Shown here: positions 1 through 7,520 of the stretch, one piece after another
Position numbering within the stretch: position 1 is the stretch's first letter
Layout: every line of letters starts with the position of its first letter
Source: Streptosporangiaceae bacterium NEAU-GS5
GTDB lineage: Bacteria > Actinomycetota > Actinomycetes > Streptosporangiales > Streptosporangiaceae
Direction: 5' to 3'
Length of the DNA: 32,964 nt
Assembly (NCBI GenBank): GCA_017592665.1
Contig: JAGFNW010000062.1
Location: 1-32,964 of the forward strand
Notes under the pieces: generated by a model
Database searches by the model: none
Seen by the model: the letters and a program-made list of their open reading frames with translations, nothing else
What the model was told of the DNA's origin: nothing
Program-made: the position numbers and the translations under genes

Positions 1-93
1 GAGCTATCGCAGTCCGATCGAGCATGAGCAGCACTCCGCTAAGGTGCTACTCGCCGCATGACAGCTGGTGTCCACACTTCGGGGTGAACCCCC
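1..93. repeat. Left copy of 93-bp terminal inverted repeat
   Basis: Bases 1-93 are a perfect reverse complement of bases 32872-32964. Similarity stops sharply at 93/94, where the recombinase gene begins; the other copy abuts an unrelated integrase tail. In plus orientation, bases 1-27 read as a short open frame ending in TGA (tail E-L-S-Q-S-D-R-A), followed by about 66 bases ending in GTGTCCACACTTCGGGGTGA. That looks like the last codons and right end of an IS3-like insertion sequence, but this is inference. An internal imperfect hairpin (AGCAC ... GTGCT, about 30-50) is also present. Confidence 0.9.
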
Positions 94-1095
94 GTGTACC
101 TGTTCAGGGTCGCCCAGATGCTGGGCGACTACGAGGCTCACGGCGCCGTGCTGCGCCGCTACTCCCGCACCGTCAGCAAGCTGACCGGCGACGAGGCCGC
201 TGTCGTGGCCCGGTTCGCGGCATGGCTGCGGGCCGCAGAGCGCAGCGCCTCAACAGTGCGCTCTTACGGGACGCTGGCCGGAGAGTTCACCGCGTTCGCC
301 GGAACGCGCGGCGGGCTGGCCCGCTGTGACACCGCGACGGTCGGGGCGTTCACCGCCACGCTGGCCGGCTACCAGGCCAAGACCGTCGAGCAGAAGCTGT
401 GCGCCCTTCGGTCCTTCCTGCGGTTCGCGTCCGGAGTGGGCCTGACCGCCGTCGCGGCGGATGCGGTCCCGGCGGTGCCGTCCCGCAAGCAGGCCAGGGT
501 CCCGTCGGTCTGGGACCCCGGCGACGTGGCCAGGATCTTGGAGGCGGTCGACCGGGGCAACCCGTGCGGGAAACGCGACTACGCAATCATCTTGCTAATC
601 ACACGGCTCGGGCTGCGCAGCATCGACGTCAAGCGGCTGGAGTTCGCCGACTTCGACTGGCCGGGCAACCGGCTGTCGCTCGCCCAGGCCAAGACCGGCC
701 GCACGGTGCAGCTGCCTTTGCTGAAGGACGTCGGCTGGGCGGTCATCGACTACGCCCGCACCGGGCGTCCCGCCAGTGACTGCCCGCAGGTGTTCCTGCG
801 GCACACCGCCCCGGTCGGCCCGTTCTCCGAGCAGGACCACCTGCACCAGATCCTGGTCAAGCACGCCCGGGCGGCACACGTCCCGGTCAGCGACAAACGC
901 CGCCACGGCATGCACTCGCTGCGGCACACGCTGGCGACCCGCCTGATGGAGGACGGCACCCCGGTCGAGCAGATCGCCGACATCCTCGGCCACCAGTCGG
1001 TGACCTCGACCGGTGTCTACCTGAAATCCTCCCTCGGCCTGCTCGCCCGGTGCGCCCTGGATCCCGACGAGCCCGGAAGGCAGGTGCCGCAGTGA
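94..1095 (+). CDS. Tyrosine recombinase, first of a trio (RIT RitA-like), possibly 5'-truncated
   Basis: This is a phage-integrase-family site-specific recombinase of 333 aa from GTG 94. The catalytic set is visible: Arg175 in GLRSIDV, Lys200 in AQAKTGR, His274/Arg277 in HSLRH, His300 in ILGH and Tyr309 in GVYLK. A SAM-like DNA-binding domain precedes it (about residues 35-115). It overlaps the next recombinase by four bases (GTGA), and the third overlaps the second, the layout of recombinase-in-trio (RIT) elements. The only starts are GTG 94 and ATG 118, because an in-frame TGA lies at 85-87. GTG 94 sits exactly at the inner edge of the terminal repeat with no clear RBS. The protein is shorter than I recall for first-position RIT recombinases, so its N-terminus may have been cut off by the repeat-bearing element. 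The catalytic half is complete. Confidence 0.9.
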   Translation: MYLFRVAQMLGDYEAHGAVLRRYSRTVSKLTGDEAAVVARFAAWLRAAERSASTVRSYGTLAGEFTAFAGTRGGLARCDTATVGAFTATLAGYQAKTVEQKLCALRSFLRFASGVGLTAVAADAVPAVPSRKQARVPSVWDPGDVARILEAVDRGNPCGKRDYAIILLITRLGLRSIDVKRLEFADFDWPGNRLSLAQAKTGRTVQLPLLKDVGWAVIDYARTGRPASDCPQVFLRHTAPVGPFSEQDHLHQILVKHARAAHVPVSDKRRHGMHSLRHTLATRLMEDGTPVEQIADILGHQSVTSTGVYLKSSLGLLARCALDPDEPGRQVPQ

Positions 1096-2075
1096 GCGAC
1101 AGCACGAGCCTGGCCAGCGTGATCAGCGCGCTGTCCGCGGAAAAGCGCGCCGTCGGCTACAAGTACGACGCCCAGGAGCGAGTGCTCACCCGGTTTGAGG
1201 CGTTCTGCCGCGAGGAGTTCCCCGGACTGGGCACGGTCACGAAGGCCTCCGCCGAGGCCTGGATCGCCGCGGCCCGCGAGCGGGGGGTCAGGCCGGCGAC
1301 CCTGCAGGGCCTGGCCGCGCCGGTCAGGGAACTCGCCCGGTGGCTCGGCCACCGGGGCACCGAGGCCTACCTCCTGCCCGCAGGCGTGCTGCCCAGGCCC
1401 GCCCGCTACGTCCCACACATTTATACCGGCCAGGAACTGGCGGCGATCTTCGCCCAGACCGACCGCTGCCGCTACAGCTCCCAGGCCCCGTCCCGGCACC
1501 TGGTCATGCCGGTGCTGTTTCGGACGATCTACGCCTGCGGCCTGCGAGCCTCGGAGGCACGGCTGCTGCGCCCTGGCGACGTCGACACCAGCGCCGGGAT
1601 CCTGCAGATCCGCGACGCCAAGGGCGGAAAAGACCGGCAGGTGCCCGTCTGCGGGTCGCTGCGCGAAAGGCTGGCCGGCTACCGGGCGCAGGTCGCCGGG
1701 CAGCCGGGCCGGGACTGGTTCTTCCCCGGCAGCACGGCCGGCCGGCCGCTGACACTGGGGAACATCTACAAGAACTTCCGCCGGTTCCTCTGGCAGGCCC
1801 GCATCTCCCACGGCGGCCCGGGGCGCGGTCCCCGGGTCCACGACCTGAGGCACACTTTCGCCGTCGACAACCTGCGGTCGTGGTTCGACCGCGGCCAGGA
1901 CGCCGGCGCGCTGCTGCCGGTCCTGCAGGCATACATGGGCCACACCTCGATCGGCGACACCGCCTACTACCTGAGGCTGACCGCCGAGTCCTACCCCCAG
2001 ATCGCCGCCCGCGTCCAGCAGGCGGCCGGCGACATCGTGCCGCCCGTCACCGGGGCGACAGGCCATGGCGACTGA
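1092..2075 (+). CDS. Tyrosine recombinase, second of a trio (RitB-like)
   Basis: A 327-aa phage-integrase-family recombinase. Start chosen at GTG 1092, which overlaps the stop of the upstream recombinase (GTGA); an in-frame ATG at 1050 lies inside that gene and is less likely. Catalytic residues are recognisable: Arg152 in CGLRASE, Lys177 in DAKGGKD, His250/Arg253 in HDLRH, His284 in YMGH and a Tyr at 292/293 in TAYYL. The insert between the HxxR and GH motifs (DNLRSWFDRGQDAGALLPVL) is longer than in XerC/D-type enzymes and fits trio-type recombinases. The three proteins presumably act together on the ends of the same element, as proposed for RIT and Tn554-type systems; that is family knowledge, not visible here. 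Confidence 0.9.
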   Translation: MSDSTSLASVISALSAEKRAVGYKYDAQERVLTRFEAFCREEFPGLGTVTKASAEAWIAAARERGVRPATLQGLAAPVRELARWLGHRGTEAYLLPAGVLPRPARYVPHIYTGQELAAIFAQTDRCRYSSQAPSRHLVMPVLFRTIYACGLRASEARLLRPGDVDTSAGILQIRDAKGGKDRQVPVCGSLRERLAGYRAQVAGQPGRDWFFPGSTAGRPLTLGNIYKNFRRFLWQARISHGGPGRGPRVHDLRHTFAVDNLRSWFDRGQDAGALLPVLQAYMGHTSIGDTAYYLRLTAESYPQIAARVQQAAGDIVPPVTGATGHGD

Positions 2076-3069
2076 CTTCGCGGTCTTGTTGCGCCGCTTC
2101 CTTACCTCCCATCTGGCCGGGCTCCGCGGCTGCTCGCCCAACACGATCGCCTCCTACCGCGACACGTTCAAGCTCTTGATCGCCTGGTTCCGCGATGAGA
2201 GATCGGTCCCGCCGGGCAAGCTCACCCTCGATCACATCGACTCCGTCGCCGTCACGGCGTTCCTCGGCTGGCTGCAGGAAGACCGGCACAACAGCGTCTC
2301 GACCCGCAACCAGCGCCTGGCCGCGATCAGCTCGTTCGCCACGTGGATGCAGACCGAGGACCCAGCCCGGATGGCCTGCTGGCAGGACATCCTCGCCATC
2401 CCCGTCAAGAAGCAGGACCGCCCGGCCATCGCCCACCTGACCACGGAGCAGACGCGCCGCCTGCTCGCCGCGCCCGACCGGTCCACCCGCCAAGGCCGGC
2501 GCGACGCGACCCTGCTCGCCACGCTTTATGACACCGGCGCCAGGGTCCAGGAACTCGCCGACCTCGCCGTCCGCGACATACGCCTTCAGCACCCGGCCAT
2601 GGCCTGTTTGACGGGCAAGGGCCACAAGACCCGCCACGTTCCCCTGGTCGGCAACACCATCACGTTGCTGGCCGCCTACCTGGAAGAACACTGCCTAGAC
2701 CAGCCCGGCCACGACGATCACCCGGTGTTCTTCAACCAGCACCGGGCCAGACTCAGCCGCGGCGGCATCGCATGGATCATCAGCAAATACCAGGCCCAGA
2801 TCGACGACCCGCCGCTCCCCAGAGCCAGCATCAGCCCCCACATCCTGCGCCACAGCAAGGCAATGCACCTTTACGAGGCGGGCGTCCCGCTGCCCTACAT
2901 CCGCGACATCCTCGGCCATGTCGACCTGTCGACCACCGAGATCTACGCCAGAGCCTCAACCGAGGCCAAACGCAAGGCCCTCGAAGCCACTTACCCGGGC
3001 ATGGTCACCAGCGACCTGCCCGAATGGAACCAAGACCCCAGCCTGTTGGACTGGCTCGCCAGCCTCTGA
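2065..3069 (+). CDS. Tyrosine recombinase, third of a trio (RitC-like)
   Basis: A 334-aa XerC/D-like recombinase starting at ATG 2065 inside the end of the second recombinase gene (11-bp overlap), implying translational coupling. The N-terminal SAM-like domain (about 5-100) is followed by the catalytic domain: Arg160 in TGARVQE, Lys185 in TGKGHKTR, His259/Arg262 in HILRH, His285 in ILGH and Tyr294 in EIYAR. It is intact. Downstream lies a 14-bp inverted repeat (3083-3149) and then abruptly the group II intron ORF, so this gene is the last of the recombinase element. Confidence 0.92.
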   Translation: MATDFAVLLRRFLTSHLAGLRGCSPNTIASYRDTFKLLIAWFRDERSVPPGKLTLDHIDSVAVTAFLGWLQEDRHNSVSTRNQRLAAISSFATWMQTEDPARMACWQDILAIPVKKQDRPAIAHLTTEQTRRLLAAPDRSTRQGRRDATLLATLYDTGARVQELADLAVRDIRLQHPAMACLTGKGHKTRHVPLVGNTITLLAAYLEEHCLDQPGHDDHPVFFNQHRARLSRGGIAWIISKYQAQIDDPPLPRASISPHILRHSKAMHLYEAGVPLPYIRDILGHVDLSTTEIYARASTEAKRKALEATYPGMVTSDLPEWNQDPSLLDWLASL

Positions 3070-3082
3070 TCGGATCCTCGGC

Positions 3083-3149
3083 GTTATGCGCAGTGCTCGC
3101 TCGCCGAACCGGCTCCTACCAGGCCGTCCACGCCGGCACTGCGCATAAC
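3083..3149. repeat. 14-bp inverted repeat at the right end of the recombinase trio element
   Basis: GTTATGCGCAGTGC (3083-3096) is repeated as its exact reverse complement at 3136-3149 with 39 bases between. A third partial copy of the inner part (AGCACTG) lies at 3152-3158. It begins 14 bp after the last recombinase stop and ends about 17 bp before the intron fragment. It is therefore a candidate element terminus or recombinase binding site. A terminator is less likely because no T-run follows. Confidence 0.7.
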
Positions 3150-3165
3150 CCAGCACTGTTCATTA

Positions 3166-4296
3166 GGCGGGGTCGCGTCCCCGATCTTGTCGAACATCTA
3201 TCTGGACCGGTTGGACGCCTTCGTCGAGACCGTTCTCATCCCGGAATACACCCGAGGGCGCTCCCGGACACCGAACCGGGAGTACCACAGGACGTACTAC
3301 GCAATGCGCAGAGCCCTCGAACGCGGCGACCACGCCGCCTTCCGGGAGCTGCGCAAGCGGCTGCGGTCCCTGCCCAGCTCCGATCCCCGAGATCCCGGCT
3401 ACCGCAGGCTCCGCTACATCCGCTACGCCGACGACACCCTGTTCGGGTTCATCGGACCCAAGGCCGAAGCCGAGCAGATCAAGGCACGCCTGGCCCAGTT
3501 CCTGCGCGACGACCTCAAGCTCGAACTGTCACCGGACAAGACCCTGATCACCCATGCCCGCACCGGTGCGGCACGGTTCCTCGGCTATGAGATCACCGTT
3601 CAGCACAGCACCACGAAGATCACCAACCGGCGGCGGTCCGTCAACGGCGTGATCCGGCTGCGCGTGCCCATCACGATGATCCGGGCCAAATGCTCCCGCT
3701 ACCTCAAGCGCGGCAAACCCGCGCACCGCTCCGACCTGTTCGGTGCCCCGGACCGGGACATCATCAGAACCTACGGAGCCGAGTATCGCGGCATCGTCCA
3801 GTACTACCTGCTCGCCAGCGACGTCTTCCGGCTTGACCGGCTGCACTGGGTCATGGAGAAATCGCTGCTCAAGACACTCGCGGGCAAGCACCGCTCGACC
3901 GTGTCGGCCATGGCCAGAAAGTACAAGGCCAAGGTCGACACGCCCGTCGGGCCTCGCAAATGCTTGCAGGCCATTACCGAGCGTCCGGGCCGGAAACCGC
4001 TGGTCGCACGGTTCGGTGGCACTCCGCTGCGACGCGACAAGAAGGCCAGGATCGTGGACAGATCCGCGATCAGGCCGCCCACCCGGCGCAAAGAGCTGGT
4101 CTCCAGACTCCTGGCCGGGCGCTGCGAGATCTGCGGCGGCGCGGACGGCATCACCGTCCACCACGTCCGAAGCCTCGCAGAACTATCCGATCGCAGGCAG
4201 CCGCACCCGATCTGGATCACAGTGATGGTCAAGAAACGGCGCAAGACCCTCGTGGTCTGCCGACACTGCCACACCACCATCCACACCCACGGCTGA
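3166..4296 (+). pseudogene. ltrA: Group II intron reverse transcriptase/maturase, 5'-truncated
   Basis: The open frame begins mid-protein at 3166 with G-G-V-A-S-P-I-L-S-N-I-Y-L, the RT motif 4 signature of group II intron RTs, and runs to the stop at 4294-4296. Present are the YADD catalytic motif (codons at 3424-3435), the thumb/maturase X domain, and a C-terminal HNH endonuclease domain (CEIC about 4123, HHV, then CRHC and HTTIH near the end). The N-terminal RT domains 0-3 are absent, so no active RT can be made. TTG 3187 is an internal codon, not a true start. The truncation lies directly after the recombinase-trio terminal repeat, so the trio element most simply inserted into the RT gene and the 5' half is outside this window. 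Family and order of domains are clear. Confidence 0.9.
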
Positions 4297-4318
4297 CGGA
4301 ACCACGAAGATCACTGGA

Positions 4319-4420
4319 GAGCCGTCTGCGGTGAAAGCCGCACGGGCGGTTCGGGCCGGAGGCCACCGGAAAAGGACCCGCCAACACTGGCAGACACCTC
4401 GCCGGTGGCCTACCGGTGCT
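4319..4420 (+). ncRNA. Group II intron domains V and VI (ribozyme 3' end)
   Basis: Bases 4319-4352 form the canonical 34-nt domain V (begins GAGCCGTCTGCGGTGAAAGC, ends GGGCGGTTC). Domain VI follows: 4356-4369 pairs with 4402-4416 through 14 base pairs, with a single unpaired A at 4412 between T4411 and C4413, the expected bulged branch-point adenosine. Counting about 8 nt beyond the branch point puts the intron 3' end near 4420/4421, where the IS1380 transposase frame resumes. The 5' domains I-IV are not in the window apart from the ORF remnant. Seen directly as a fold; domain naming is from the family. Confidence 0.88.
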
Positions 4421-5318
4421 CCGCTCGGGGCGTGGTGCGCCAACACCGGCGAGTCGCTGGCGATGTTGCTGCGCACCGGCTCTGCCGGGTCCAATACCGT
4501 CGCCGACCACATCACCGTGCTCACCGAGGCGATCCGGCAGATCCCTGAGGCCTACCGGGCCAAGATCTGGATCCGGATCGACGGGGCGGGCGCCACCCAC
4601 GACCTGGTCGAGCACATGAAAGGGCTGAACACCACCCGGCGCACGGTCCGCTTCACCGTCGGCTGGAAGATCACCGATGTCGATGAGGCCGCGATCGCCG
4701 AGCTGCCCGCCGGTGCCTGGCAGGCGGCTGTGCGCCAGGACGGCCGGGTGCACCCGCACGCGCAGGTCGCCGAGCTGACCGGCGTGGACGAACGCGCCGC
4801 GGCCTGGGGCGTCAGGCTGCTGGTGCGTCGTGTGCGGCCCTCGGCCCGCGATGCCCGCCAGCTGACCGATCTGGAGAACAAGACCGGCTGGAAGTACGCC
4901 ATCATCGCCACCAACCTGGGACCGCGCGGGTTGCGCGGCATCGGTGGCAGCCATCACGTGCAGTTCATCGACGCCGTCCACCGTGACCATGCCGAGGTCG
5001 AGGACCGGGTGCGTACCAACAAGGCCATGGGGCTGCGCAATTTGCCGTCAAAGACCTGGAACGTGAACGTCGGCTGGGTGCTGGTGGCCAACCTCGCCGC
5101 CGATCTGGATGCCTGGACCCGGTTGCTGGGCCTGTACGACGATCCTGACCTGGCCAAGGCCGAGCCGCAGACCCTGCGTTACTGCCTGTGGCACCTGCCC
5201 GCGCCGGCTGGTCTGCCACGCCCGCCGGCGCATCTTGAAGATCAGCGCGACCTGGCCGTGGAAGAGTGTGTTCCTGACCTGCTGGCAGCGCCTATGTGCC
5301 CTGCCGGCACCGGGTTGA
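4421..5318 (+). pseudogene. IS1380-family transposase, 3' exon with frameshift
   Basis: Directly after the intron 3' end the frame reads P-L-G-A-W-C-A-N-T-G-E-S-L, then LRTGSAGSNTVADHI, characteristic of IS1380 DDE transposases. IRIDGAGATHDL follows, and later EVEDRVRTNKAMGL..NLPSKTW around the catalytic Glu. Near 5200-5212 the frame breaks: reading continues in another frame as LVCHARRRILKISATWPW ending at the TGA of 5316-5318, the usual family C-terminus. One extra C in GCGCCGGCTGG explains it. The N-terminal half would lie upstream of the intron and is not in the window. The gene is thus interrupted twice and not functional. Confidence 0.85.
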
Positions 5319-5768
5319 CCAGCACGAACACGACCCGGCAACCCCGGGAAGGAGTCCACAGCACGCCCTGCGGTCCGTGGGAACCGCCGCCTACCCGAGC
5401 GTCTCGGGCGGTTGGCTCACCCCGCAACGCATCCCGAAAAGGATGATCAGGCGGAAACATCCGCCATGTCGAGCGATTCAACCGACACTATTCAGGCGTG
5501 AGTCATCGAGGTCATCGAGGCTAACCGCCGCCCGCACCGCCGGCCATGATCGGCGCGCAGACCAACGCTGGTGTGATCATCGCCGACGAGGCCACCTAAG
5601 CGCAAACGGCACGATCCGTACCCCATTCAAGCGGCGCTGTCATCCGCCGCACTACAGCCCTCCACTTCTTGGACCGCATGAATGAGGTCGGCAACAGGTT
5701 CGGGCTTGGCAGCGACGGTGTGTGGTCCCATTATCAAGGAGTCGAGAGTCGAGCATGCTGGAGCCTTC
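5319..5768. other. Gene-poor stretch downstream of IS1380
   Basis: No convincing gene. It contains a short direct repeat (TCATCGAGG twice, about 5505-5521) and GC-rich imperfect hairpins near 5390-5415. It probably holds the right end of the IS1380 element and the upstream region of the kinase fragment. Confidence 0.4.
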
Positions 5769-6004
5769 ATGGCGCATGTCTTTACCCATGTGGAAACACG
5801 ACAGCTCGGCCAGTATTGGCTGGGACGACAACTCGGCGCGGGTGGTCAAGGTGTTGTCTACGAGGCGTACGACTCGAAGGGCACCCGCGTTGCGATTAAG
5901 CTGCTCCGGACGGATCGAGCAGAGAATGTACGGGCACGAAGTCAATTTGCCAAGGAGGTCGCCGCTGCAGAACGTGTCGCTTCCTTCTGTACGGCACGGC
6001 TGAT
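5769..6004 (+). pseudogene. Ser/Thr protein kinase N-terminal fragment
   Basis: From ATG 5769 the frame reads about 78 residues of an Hanks-type kinase N-lobe: QLGQYWLGRQLGAGGQGVVY with the Gly-rich loop, VAIKLLR with the ATP-anchoring Lys, then FAKEVAAAERVASFCTARL with the alpha-C Glu. Such N-lobes belong to actinobacterial PknB-like kinases that often have a C-terminal extracellular or beta-propeller sensor. Homology stops near 6004, where an IS66 transposase begins in another frame. The catalytic loop, activation segment and everything after are missing, so there is no kinase activity. The base composition (more A/T) differs from the flanking transposase. Confidence 0.85.
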
Positions 6005-6010
6005 AGCTGC

Positions 6011-7147
6011 GTCCCGGACGCCTGCGACGGCTGCGGGAAGGATTTGTCGTCCGCCGACAGCATCGGGTTTTCTCGCCGTCAGGTCCGCGACATCCCCCTG
6101 GTCACCATGACGGTGACCGAGTATCGCGCGCATCGGTGCCGGTGCGGTGGCTGCGGCCAGGTCACCACAGCGACCTTGCCGCAGCAGGTGGCGGGATCGC
6201 CGAGCTCGTACGGGCCGAACCTGCGCGCGCTGGCGACCTATCTGCTCGTCTTTCAGCATGTGCCAGTGGAACGCTGCGCCCGGCTGATCGCCGACGTCAC
6301 CGGAGCGCGGGTGTCACCCGGCTGGGTGAGCTCGGTCCTGTCCGAGGCCGCGACCCTGGTCGCCGGCAGCATCAAGCTGATCCGCGCCCTGCTGACACTC
6401 GCCCACGTGCTGCACGTCGATGAGACCAGCACCCGGATCGGGACGACACGCCGCTGGCTGCACGTAGCCTGCACGACCACGCTGACCTTGCTCGGACTGG
6501 GCGACCGCTCCCGCGACGGCGCCAACGGGCTCGGCGTGCTGCCCGGTTTCCGGGGTGTGCTGGTGCACGATTCGTTGTCGCTGTATGACGGCTATCCGGA
6601 CGCGCAGCACCAACTGTGCGGATCGCATCTGGTCAGAGAGCTGACCGCCGCAGCCGAGGACCATCGCGGGCAGCGGTGGCCCGAACAGGTCCGCTGGGCG
6701 CTCGCGGAGCTGAACAAACAGGCCGCCAAGGCGCGCGCGGACGGATTGACCGAGATTCCACCTGAGCGGGCCAAGGTCTACCTCGAGTCCTTCCACCACG
6801 GCATCCGTGTCGGGCTGTCATTGCATCCCCGCGCGCCCGGACGGAAACAGTCCCCGGCCCGTAACCTGCTGGAACGTCTTCAGCGGCGGGTCGGGGACGT
6901 GCTGCGCTTCGCCGATTTCCCCGGCTGGGTGCCGTTCACGAACAACGCCGCGGAAAGGGCCCTGCGCCCGGTGAAGACCCAGGTGAAGATCTCGGGCTGC
7001 CATCAGTCCGAGACGGGCGCCGCCGCCTGGCCGACCGTCCGGTCCTACCTCGACAGCGCCCGCAAGCACGGCCTGTCGGCATTCGAGGCGATCCACCGCG
7101 CATTCACCGGCCACCTGTGGATGCCGCCGGTCGCACTTGACGCCTGA
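6011..7147 (+). pseudogene. IS66-family transposase, 5'-truncated (copy 1)
   Basis: The frame from about 6011 starts in the zinc-finger region (PDACDGCGKDL...HRCRCGGCGQ). It continues through the IS66 DDE domain: HVLHVDETSTR with the first Asp, GVLVHDSLSLY with the second, and FTNNAAERALRPVKTQVKISG with the Glu region, ending PPVALDA-stop at 7147. The N-terminal helical/HTH part is missing and the frame is joined directly to a kinase fragment. No frameshift is seen in the retained 378 codons. A closely related copy lies inverted at 14243-15003. TTG 6044 is an internal codon. Accessory tnpA/tnpB genes are absent. Confidence 0.9.
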
Positions 7148-7171
7148 TCAGCGCATATCGCTCAACGTCAC
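7141..7171 (+). repeat. IS66 right-end sequence, copy 1
   Basis: 31 bases overlapping the transposase stop, ending CTCAACGTCAC, match the reverse complement of 14219-14249 with one mismatch. Similarity to the other copy stops after GTCAC on both sides, marking the probable right terminus of the IS66-type element. Confidence 0.7.
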
Positions 7172-7520
7172 GAAAGCTCGTGAATGCTTACGATCCCGGC
7201 GAGTCTGCGGTTCGTGACCGAAACCTTCGGAGCCCGCCAGCCGCTCGACACCCTCAGACCCGCGCGCTCGCCGGCCTCGGCTTCACTGTCACCAAGGCGG
7301 GGAGAGCAACCTTGAGTCGACGGTAAACAGCGATAGGTGCCGCTCTCGCCGGGTTATGGGTGGCGACGTTCAACGCGTTCAATCTCAGCGACTTCAGTGG
7401 TGGCTGCTCGCAGGTGCCGTGCCGTCCACCCTGAGCGCGGCGCTGGTGGCGGCTATCAGGATGGCGCAGCGCAGCGACAAGGCGACTGGTAGGTCGCCGG
7501 TGAGCGTCGGGCGAGCCGAA
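7172..7520. other. No gene recognised
   Basis: About 350 bases between the IS66 end and the stop of the minus-strand 568-aa gene. Short frames on both strands show no recognisable family and no good ribosome binding site. Confidence 0.4.

Noticed and set aside
24-329. Frame starting MSSTPLRCYSPHDSW at both ends
   Set aside because: It starts in the terminal repeat and runs out of frame through the recombinase and integrase genes; the shared start is due only to the repeat.
1017-2144. 375-codon minus-strand frame opposite the recombinase trio
   Set aside because: No motif and a composition typical of antisense frames; the plus-strand recombinases are certain.
5500-5525. Short direct repeat as a possible CRISPR or iteron
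   Set aside because: Only two adjacent 9-bp copies, no spacer pattern, no cas or rep gene.
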